Part shown: one piece after another, positions 1 to 4,744 of the stretch
Numbering within the stretch: position 1 is the stretch's first letter
How the letters are laid out: every line of letters starts with the position of its first letter
Made by a program: the position numbers and the translations under genes
Notes under the pieces: generated by a model
What the model was told of the DNA's origin: nothing
Seen by the model: the letters and a program-made list of their open reading frames with translations, nothing else
Database searches by the model: none
NCBI GenBank assembly: GCA_003540955.1
Contig: DPMX01000208.1
Location: 3,667-9,078 of the forward strand
DNA length: 5,412 bases
Reading direction: 5' to 3'
From: Gammaproteobacteria bacterium
GTDB lineage: Bacteria > Pseudomonadota > Gammaproteobacteria > Ga0077536

Positions 1-756
1 ACGCTCAATAGCGGCTGGTTGGTATTCCGGCGTTGCTTTGCAGAGCAAGGCTTTGGTTTCGTCGGGGTGGGCGACGCAGTAACGGGCACTTTTTAGGTAG
101 GCCCTCAGAAGTTTGCGTAATAATACGGGCTGTTCAGCGATAAAATCCTCACGTGCAACCAAAAGCCCGCAGTGAAATCTTGGCTTAACTCGACTAACTG
201 GCTCCACGATTCGAAGCACACCTTGTTGTTCGCCTATCGATACGAGTGGTTCTAGGGATAATTGCGCTGATATCCTGCCTGATGCCAGTCCATCCAGTCG
301 GAGGTAGTTTTCCCGCAGTTCTTCGTAGGCCACATCTCGCTCTGGATTGAGGCCAGCACGTTGGAGCTCCAACTGCATCAGATGACCATCGCAGCTGCCG
401 CGGGATAGTACCCCGACCGTGGTTTCCCGTAGCTGAGACAATTGTTGAATGTCGGGATGGACAACGAACAGGAAGTGATCAAGGTTATGGATCACACTAC
501 TGCCGACAATTTTACCTGGTAGCACACCGGCGCCGACTGCGGTTAAGAAAGGAGGGCTTCCCATCCTGCCGATTTGGATTTCTCCGCGGCCCATTGCTTG
601 AGCTAGTGCTTCGCCACCAGCGACAACCTCGATGCGCAGATTGACGCCTTCGTCTGAAAAGAAGCCTTTGTGTAACGCCATCTCGAAGGGCCAGTCATGT
701 TGCCCGCCCGTGTTGGCATGACCCCACGTAAAGTCGACGATGCTTTGCCTCGCTAT
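1..756 (-). CDS. NMT1/THI5-like (SsuA/TauA-type) substrate-binding protein, C-terminus beyond the window
   Basis: The minus strand is open without a stop for 252 codons from 756 to the window edge, so the C-terminus is missing. The translation has the periplasmic-binding-protein fold signature of the NMT1/THI5 and SsuA/TauA families: ALHKGFFSDEGV at residues 27-38 (an organism-wide family pattern of a helix followed by 'G.F..EGV'), a VVAGGEAL segment at 44-51, and GRGEIQIG at 56-63, where such proteins sample whether the ligand is present. Later segments (GVLSRGSCDGHLMQLELQRAG, then RLDGLASGRISAQLSLEP) fit the second lobe. Known members bind nitrate, sulfonates, taurine or pyrimidine precursors, either for an ABC importer or as enzymes. 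No signal peptide or lipobox is visible, so this copy may be cytoplasmic. The start is abnormal: the codon after a good Shine-Dalgarno sequence is ATA at 756-754, preceded by TAA TAA in frame. The first ordinary start, ATG at 681-679, would remove 25 residues that look like genuine family sequence. It lies 47 nt behind the LLM oxidoreductase gene. The family call is firm; the ligand is unknown. Confidence 0.8.
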   Translation of the reverse strand, partial: MARQSIVDFTWGHANTGGQHDWPFEMALHKGFFSDEGVNLRIEVVAGGEALAQAMGRGEIQIGRMGSPPFLTAVGAGVLPGKIVGSSVIHNLDHFLFVVHPDIQQLSQLRETTVGVLSRGSCDGHLMQLELQRAGLNPERDVAYEELRENYLRLDGLASGRISAQLSLEPLVSIGEQQGVLRIVEPVSRVKPRFHCGLLVAREDFIAEQPVLLRKLLRAYLKSARYCVAHPDETKALLCKATPEYQPAAIER

Positions 757-768
757 TTATTATCCTTC
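754..768 (-). promoter_or_regulatory. Ribosome-binding site in front of an ATA start codon
   Basis: Read on the minus strand, GAAGGA (768-763) is followed by TAATAA (762-757) and then ATA (756-754). The six-base spacing is ideal for initiation at the ATA. The two stop codons in the spacer are in the frame of the substrate-binding gene, so the protein cannot begin farther upstream in this frame. No ATG, GTG, TTG or CTG occurs in the first 25 codons. Either ATA is used as a rare start codon, or an ancestral ATG has mutated. Confidence 0.55.
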
Positions 769-803
769 GTGGCCTAATTCAGACAAGAATTGTACGGCTG
801 GAT

Positions 804-1682
804 TTAACGAGGAGCCAATCCATTGAGCGTCGGGCTGTCCGTGGCGTCTCCGAAACCGGTATCGAGTGGCCATAACACGATACGACTTGCACCAGCTGCT
901 TCGTGTTCGGCGATGCGTTGTTCGATCGATTCACTAGTGCCCCATGCGACGAGATGATCGTGCAAGCGATCGCTACCGTCATCCGCAAAATCATCTTTGC
1001 TAAATCCGAGTGTTTGCCATTCGCGCTGGTAGTAATCAAGCCCAATATAGTATGCGAGCGATTTGCGACAGAAATCTCTAGCGGTCGCTTCGTCGGATTC
1101 TACCAACACGGGGATGACGACCGTTAAATTGGCATCTTCGCCGAGTCGGGCTCGAGATTTTTTAGTGTGTTCTGGCGACATTAAATAGGTCATCACACCA
1201 TCTGCCCGGGTTGCGGCGATCCGCTGCAATGCCGGTCCGTGTGCGGCGAGGAGCATGGGCCCCAACTGTTCGTGCGGAGGTAACGTCGGTTCGACCGCGG
1301 CCATTGCATCCAGATATTCATTGAACTTTACTGCAGGCGCCTGCCAGCGATGACCGCGAGCGGTATTGACACCTACATTTGAGACACCCAAACCTAATAT
1401 GAACCTTCCTTGCGCAAATTCGGCAAGTGTTTGACGTGCTTGTGCCGTCGCGTGGGGATCGCGGACATAAACATTAGCGATCCCCGTCGCGATAACAAGA
1501 CGCTCGGTATGCGCTAGTAGGTGTGCCGCATTTGCCATAATTTCCCGCCCGAAAAGCTCCGGGATCCAGAAACTTTCATAATTGAGGCGTTCGAGTAACT
1601 GGACGAACTGAGTTAATTCGGTTGCCTTTAACCTATCGGTCATGGCGAGCACGCCACGTGGGCAGTTCAAGCGTGTAGTCAT
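804..1682 (-). CDS. LLM-class (luciferase-like) F420/FMN-dependent oxidoreductase
   Basis: A complete 292-residue protein with a luciferase-like TIM-barrel pattern. Visible landmarks are FWIPE at residues 38-42 (end of the second barrel strand), ATGIANVYVRDP at 65-76, GRFILGLGVSN at 92-102, RGHRW at 109-113, LLAAHGP at 144-150 and ADGVMTYL at 160-167. The order and wording match the group often annotated as 'probable F420-dependent oxidoreductase, MSMEG_4141 family'; length is also usual for it. Members transfer hydride or oxygen using reduced F420 or FMN in the cytoplasm; substrates are mostly unknown, and the cofactor cannot be decided from sequence alone. The ATG at 1682 overlaps the cutA stop (ATGA), and no strong Shine-Dalgarno sequence is present, so translation is probably coupled to cutA. 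An internal ATG (residue 14) would cut off the first barrel strand, so the upstream start is preferred. The gene sits between cutA and the NMT1-like gene, an arrangement reminiscent of the ssuA/ssuD pairing in sulfonate use, but that link is inference. Confidence 0.87.
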   Translation of the reverse strand: MTTRLNCPRGVLAMTDRLKATELTQFVQLLERLNYESFWIPELFGREIMANAAHLLAHTERLVIATGIANVYVRDPHATAQARQTLAEFAQGRFILGLGVSNVGVNTARGHRWQAPAVKFNEYLDAMAAVEPTLPPHEQLGPMLLAAHGPALQRIAATRADGVMTYLMSPEHTKKSRARLGEDANLTVVIPVLVESDEATARDFCRKSLAYYIGLDYYQREWQTLGFSKDDFADDGSDRLHDHLVAWGTSESIEQRIAEHEAAGASRIVLWPLDTGFGDATDSPTLNGLAPR

Positions 1683-1694
1683 AGTGTAGTCATA
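1673..1694 (-). repeat. Perfect 11-bp tandem duplication at the cutA/LLM junction
   Basis: Two adjacent copies of TATGACTACAC (minus strand, 1694-1684 and 1683-1673) lie across the end of cutA and the start of the oxidoreductase gene. The first copy encodes the cutA tail Met-Thr-Thr; the second supplies the cutA stop codon and the Met-Thr-Thr start of the next protein. Because 11 is not a multiple of three, the duplication shifts the reading frame between the two genes. Confidence 0.9.
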
Positions 1695-2023
1695 TTCTCA
1701 ACGAGCTCATCCGTTTCTTTCTCAATCCAATTCAAGTATGCAGTAGAACCGGTAAGCACTGGAAGCGTAATTATTTCAGGCACGTCGTAACTGTGGAGTT
1801 TCTCAATGGCAGCTATTGCTTTGTTTACCCTTTTTGTTGATGTTTTTATAAAGAGCATTATCTCTTCATCGAAATGGATCTTTCCTTCCCAGCGATAATG
1901 GCTTTTAGCTGGGATCTCTTGTACGCAAGCGGCAAGGCGATCAGAGATCAGCGTCTCGGCAATTTTCGCGGCGAGGCCGTCTGAGTCAACGGTGGTTATC
2001 AGCACAGTCGCTTTAGGCTCCAT
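1679..2023 (-). CDS. cutA: CutA1 divalent-cation tolerance protein
   Basis: A 114-residue protein, the usual size for CutA1, a small trimeric ferredoxin-like-fold protein. Signature segments are all present: LAACVQ at 30-35, SHYRWEGKI at 41-49, DEE at 52-54, IKT at 59-61, LHSYDVPEI at 76-84 and YLNWI at 96-100. In E. coli CutA, Cys16, Cys39 and His83 have been implicated in copper binding. By alignment the last two are kept here (Cys33 and His77), but the first is replaced by Thr10, so copper binding may differ. The physiological role of CutA is unsettled; metal tolerance and signalling scaffold roles have both been proposed. The start at 2023 has GGAAG at 2037-2033 with nine bases of spacing. 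The gene begins 48 nt after yghU and overlaps the LLM gene by four bases. The last few residues (Met-Thr-Thr-Leu) come from the junction duplication and extend beyond the conserved core. Confidence 0.95.
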   Translation of the reverse strand: MEPKATVLITTVDSDGLAAKIAETLISDRLAACVQEIPAKSHYRWEGKIHFDEEIMLFIKTSTKRVNKAIAAIEKLHSYDVPEIITLPVLTGSTAYLNWIEKETDELVENMTTL

Positions 2024-2071
2024 GAAATTTTTCTTCCGGGCGAGCTAGTTCGGATGTCTTTAAAATCGGCC

Positions 2072-2923
2072 TTATTCGAACGTTTTGTCGATATCAGCCG
2101 CATCGTGGCGATTCGGTACTTGCTCTTCTTCAGGTCCCCATGTTTTATTAACTCGGCGCCCGCGCTGTACTGCGGGACGCGCTTGGATATCAGATGCCCA
2201 CCGAACTACATGCGTATAAGATGCGACCTCAAGGAACTCCTCGGCTTCATAGATATTGTTGAGAACCAGATTCCCGTACCAAGAATAGATGGCGATGTCA
2301 GCGATATTATATTCGTCACCACAGAGGTAACGCCGGGAGGATAGATTTTGGTCTAGTACGTCTAGTTGTCGTTTCACCTCCATGGTGAATCGATTAATGC
2401 AGTATTCGATTTTCTCGGGCGCGTAAGCGTAGAAATGGCCGAAACCGCCACCTAGGTAGGGCGCACTTCCCATCTGCCAGAACAACCAGGACAGGCATTC
2501 GGCACGCTCAATCGCATCAGTTGGGATAAATTGACCAAACTTTTCAGCGAGATAGACGAGAATGGCGCCAGACTCAAATACTCTGGTCGGCGGTGACGTA
2601 CTGCAATCGAGTAGCGCTGGTATCTTTGAGTTAGGATTGACAGAGACAAATCCACTGCTGAATTGATCGCCATCGCCAATTTTGATCAAATGCGCATCGT
2701 ACTCTGCATTACTATGGCCGAGGGCTAGAAGCTCTTCCAGCATAATCGTTACTTTGATCCCATTTGGGGTTCCCAACGAGTACAGCTGAAATGGGTGGTT
2801 CCCAACCGGTAGTTCTTTCTCGTGTGTAGCGCCGGCAACAGGTCTGTTTATTTTGCCCCATTGGCCTCCAATATCACTAGGTTTCCATACCTTAGGCGGA
2901 ATATATGCGGATGATTCGGTCAT
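2072..2923 (-). CDS. yghU: YghU-type glutathione S-transferase / disulfide-bond oxidoreductase
   Basis: A complete 283-residue protein that follows E. coli YghU (288 residues, from memory) nearly throughout. The N-terminal extension with INRPVAG..HEKELPVG (25-41) is typical of this nu-class GST group. The thioredoxin-like domain holds SLGTPNG (49-55), including Thr52 and Asn54, which contact glutathione in YghU. It also has IGDGDQFSSGF (82-92), VNPNSKIPAL with the cis-proline (95-104) and FESGAIL (116-122) for the gamma-glutamyl group. The helical C-terminal domain has WLFWQMGSAPYLGGGFGHFY, FTMEVKRQLDVLD and GDEYNIADIAIYSW. YghU binds two glutathione molecules and reduces disulfides in the cytoplasm, with little classical transferase activity. 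The ATG at 2923 gives the full family N-terminus; a weak GAG lies 9-10 bases upstream. It is the first gene of the leftward unit, so its promoter in the divergent intergenic region probably drives cutA and the two following genes. Confidence 0.95.
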   Translation of the reverse strand: MTESSAYIPPKVWKPSDIGGQWGKINRPVAGATHEKELPVGNHPFQLYSLGTPNGIKVTIMLEELLALGHSNAEYDAHLIKIGDGDQFSSGFVSVNPNSKIPALLDCSTSPPTRVFESGAILVYLAEKFGQFIPTDAIERAECLSWLFWQMGSAPYLGGGFGHFYAYAPEKIEYCINRFTMEVKRQLDVLDQNLSSRRYLCGDEYNIADIAIYSWYGNLVLNNIYEAEEFLEVASYTHVVRWASDIQARPAVQRGRRVNKTWGPEEEQVPNRHDAADIDKTFE

Positions 2924-2964
2924 GGTTTTGTCTCTAAAATGATTGTCTGGTTATAGGCGGCGTT

Positions 2965-2997
2965 AATATAATTTAGTTGTACGGTCATTAGACGCAA
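2965..2997 (-). promoter_or_regulatory. Weak candidate promoter for the yghU-cutA-LLM unit
   Basis: On the minus strand, TTGCGT (2997-2992) lies 16 bases before TAAATT (2975-2970), which overlaps TATATT (2970-2965), a five-of-six match to the -10 consensus. Transcription would begin around 2960, giving a leader of roughly 40 bases before yghU. The -35 match is poor (TTG only), so this is a tentative call based on position and AT-richness. Confidence 0.3.
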
Positions 2998-3006
2998 TGC
3001 TTACTT

Positions 3007-3017
3007 TTACAATGTAA
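3007..3017. promoter_or_regulatory. Short palindrome, possible operator
   Basis: TTACA-A-TGTAA is a perfect inverted repeat with a one-base centre, about 85 bp upstream of yghU and just upstream of its candidate promoter. The arms are too short and the loop too small for an RNA hairpin, so a dimeric transcription factor site is the more natural reading. No regulator gene is adjacent, and an 11-bp AT-rich palindrome can arise by chance. Confidence 0.3.
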
Positions 3018-3050
3018 TGCATGCTCAATACAAGCAAATTGACAATTGCA

Positions 3051-3063
3051 GGTGGCAGCCACC
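3051..3063. promoter_or_regulatory. GC-rich palindrome next to a consensus -35 hexamer
   Basis: GGTGGC-A-GCCACC is a perfect 13-bp palindrome in the middle of the AT-rich part of the divergent region. On the plus strand it follows a perfect TTGACA (3039-3044) by six bases, where an operator could block polymerase. However, no good -10 hexamer follows at 16-19 bases, so the promoter itself is unproven. Confidence 0.35.
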
Positions 3064-3290
3064 AATTAGAGAACTAAAATCTCATAGGTTTTGGTGCCGA
3101 TGGGTCTGGTGCGACTGCTATTCGAATCAAGGGGTAGAAGTGGTGCCAGGGGGCGTATATTTAAAGTAACATGTCTCGTTGCCTTCGCTTTCAACGGGAA
3201 ATAAATTTTTCGACTAAAATACGGAAGCGGTGAGTGGCGGATATAGGCAAATTCCCAGGGGGCATTGAGCATTTGTTTTCACGGCAAGAA

Positions 3291-3314
3291 GAGACCCACA
3301 GGTAAAGTGGCCTC
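3291..3314 (+). other. Weak leader hairpin upstream of the TPR/barrel gene
   Basis: GAG (3291-3293) and CCAC (3296-3299) can pair with CTC (3312-3314) and GTGG (3307-3310) around a seven-base loop, with an asymmetric internal bulge. It lies 25 bases upstream of the TPR/barrel start codon and could affect translation. Stability looks modest. Confidence 0.2.
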
Positions 3315-3318
3315 TAAC

Positions 3319-3342
3319 ATGAAGATTAAGCGGTTAAGATGA
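3319..3342 (+). other. Seven-codon mini-ORF overlapping the TPR/barrel start
   Basis: ATG at 3319 opens a frame encoding MKIKRLR, whose TGA stop (3340-3342) overlaps the start codon of the TPR/barrel gene in an ATGA arrangement. The large gene lacks a clear Shine-Dalgarno sequence of its own, so coupling to this leader is possible. The mini-ORF has only a weak GTGG eight bases upstream and may be coincidental. Confidence 0.2.
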
Positions 3343-4733
3343 GCGGTCCTATTCGTACCCGTACTATACGGGCACCGATCTACAAATGGATTTCGAAAGC
3401 GTTAGTACTGGGGATATTCACGCTTGTTTGCTGCTCAGCCTACTGTGATACCTCGGGGGACGATAACCCTATAGCAGTGGCGCAAGCTTTAGTAGACGAA
3501 GGCAAAGCTGATGAAGCGTTTACCTTACTCAGATCGTTACAACCTCAGCTCGAGGGTGAGCCGGCTTTCGATTACGTCTTTGGTTTAGCTGCTCTAGATT
3601 CTGGAAGAACAGTTGAGGCGCTCTTCGCGCTAGAGCGCGTCGTGGACGCATTCCCAAATCATGGCCCCGCACGAGCAGAGTTAGCGCGAGCCTACCTCGC
3701 TCTCGGGGAGACAGATGATGCAAAGGTTCAGTTTGAAAAAGTAAAGGAAATCGATGATTTACCGCCTGAAGCAAAACAAACCATTGAGCGATATCTGACA
3801 GGAATAGAACTGTTTCACGATAGAACTCGCTTTACGCTTAGGCCGTGGCTGCAGATAGGCTTTGGATACGACACGAATGTCAACGGTGCAACCGATGAAA
3901 AATCCCTAACGGTACCTATTGCGCCTGGACTCCCGTTTACGCTAGATGGGACCGCTAACAGCTCAATTACTAACTTAGGGCTCGGTATAAGTGCCTCTAA
4001 ACCTATTGACAGTGACCTTGGATTAAGTGCCTTTGGAAGCGCACAGTTAGGTGCTCGACTTGCCCTAGACGAGGCTGACTTCAGTGCGCGATCTGGGGCT
4101 GGTCGTGTCGGACTAATTTTAGAAAAAGAGAAACATAAACTTAGCCTCGCGGCCGATGCGAGTATGGTCAGGCTTGATGGTGGCGGATTAGCCCGCGGGG
4201 ATCGCCAGATTGCGGGTGTCTCAGCCGAGTGGCAACACACCCCGACCGCGGTAGATCAGGTATCTGCATTCTTCCAAGCATCTGCTGTGCGTCATCCCGA
4301 GCAAAGTATCAGAGATGTTAATCGAGCTATGGCAGGTCTGAATTTCGGTCATGCGTTTACAAAGATCCATGGAAGCCCGATCCTCTATTCGAGCGTCTTT
4401 GTAGGTATCGAGGACGAACGTGTTGATGGCACGGCAGACCATTTTGGACGTCGCTTTTTCGGTACGCGCGTCGGTGCAAGTTATCAATTATCTGAGCGTC
4501 AGACGATGTTTTCCACGTTCACCTACCAAAGGAGTGTGTACGAGGGAACTGACCCGGTGTTCTTGGTCGGAAGACGCGATAATTTCTTCGAATTAAACGC
4601 TGGATATCGTTTTCAATTTGATAAACGTCTGAGTCTGAGTCCGACTTTAATTTATAACGACAACGATTCTAACATCGTCACAAATGACTATGATCGGTTC
4701 GAATTGATGGTTACCGCAAGGTTCGATTTTTAG
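3339..4733 (+). CDS. TPR-repeat outer-membrane beta-barrel protein (Slam/DUF560-like architecture)
   Basis: A complete 464-residue protein. Residues 1-36 form a signal peptide with a long basic n-region (several Arg and Lys) and the hydrophobic stretch ALVLGIFTLVCCSA; cleavage is likely near 34-36, and no good lipobox is present. Residues 44-157 contain about three tetratricopeptide repeats, with typical small/aromatic spacing such as AFDYVFGLAALDSGRTVEAL and ARAELARAYLALGETDDA. From about 165 to the end the sequence alternates polar and hydrophobic residues with GYDTNVN (176-182) in the first strand. About 14 strands can be counted by eye, and the protein ends FELMVTARFDF, a BAM-type terminal strand with C-terminal Phe. 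A periplasmic TPR domain followed by a 14-strand barrel is the layout of Slam, which moves surface lipoproteins across the outer membrane, and the length is similar. Overall family membership is inferred from architecture and would need profile confirmation. ATG 3339 is the only possible ATG; an in-frame TAA lies at 3327-3329. The FecR-domain gene follows after 11 bp. Confidence 0.82.
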   Translation: MSGPIRTRTIRAPIYKWISKALVLGIFTLVCCSAYCDTSGDDNPIAVAQALVDEGKADEAFTLLRSLQPQLEGEPAFDYVFGLAALDSGRTVEALFALERVVDAFPNHGPARAELARAYLALGETDDAKVQFEKVKEIDDLPPEAKQTIERYLTGIELFHDRTRFTLRPWLQIGFGYDTNVNGATDEKSLTVPIAPGLPFTLDGTANSSITNLGLGISASKPIDSDLGLSAFGSAQLGARLALDEADFSARSGAGRVGLILEKEKHKLSLAADASMVRLDGGGLARGDRQIAGVSAEWQHTPTAVDQVSAFFQASAVRHPEQSIRDVNRAMAGLNFGHAFTKIHGSPILYSSVFVGIEDERVDGTADHFGRRFFGTRVGASYQLSERQTMFSTFTYQRSVYEGTDPVFLVGRRDNFFELNAGYRFQFDKRLSLSPTLIYNDNDSNIVTNDYDRFELMVTARFDF

Positions 4734-4744
4734 GGCATTGGTTT

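Larger units (their letters stand above)
2924..3338. other. Divergent intergenic region between yghU and the TPR/barrel gene
   Basis: This 415-bp stretch separates two units transcribed away from each other and should carry both promoters. No convincing coding region was found: a 68-codon minus-strand frame at 3066-3272 shows no family pattern and begins without a good ribosome-binding site. The half next to yghU (2941-3050) is AT-rich and contains promoter-like and palindromic sequences listed separately. The half next to the plus-strand gene has no clear sigma-70 promoter; TAAAAT at 3215-3220 is a possible -10 element, but no good -35 lies at the right distance. No strong terminator is seen. 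Confidence 0.7.

Noticed and set aside
779..1045. 88-codon minus-strand frame over the end of the LLM gene
   Set aside because: It lies in another frame of the LLM gene, whose family motifs are clear, and has no family pattern itself.
903..1127. 74-codon plus-strand frame inside the LLM gene
   Set aside because: Antisense shadow of a well-supported gene.
2024..2071. Terminator or promoter between yghU and cutA
   Set aside because: No hairpin with a T-run and no paired promoter hexamers were found in the 48-bp gap.
2054..2344. 96-codon plus-strand frame opposite yghU
   Set aside because: Antisense to strongly conserved YghU coding sequence, with no family pattern.
3039..3080. Full sigma-70 promoter from TTGACA at 3039 on the plus strand
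   Set aside because: No acceptable -10 hexamer at 16-19 bases; TAAAAT at 3075-3080 is 30 bases away.
3189..3220. Promoter TTTCAA...TAAAAT before the TPR-barrel gene
   Set aside because: The 20-base spacer is too long and the -35 match is weak; noted only as a possible -10.
3066..3272. 68-codon minus-strand frame in the divergent intergenic region
   Set aside because: No recognisable domain, no good ribosome-binding site, and its composition looks like translated noncoding DNA.
3815..4240. 141-codon minus-strand frame opposite the TPR-barrel gene
   Set aside because: Rich in Ser, Pro, Ala and Arg, as expected from reading a barrel gene backwards; no domain or start signal.
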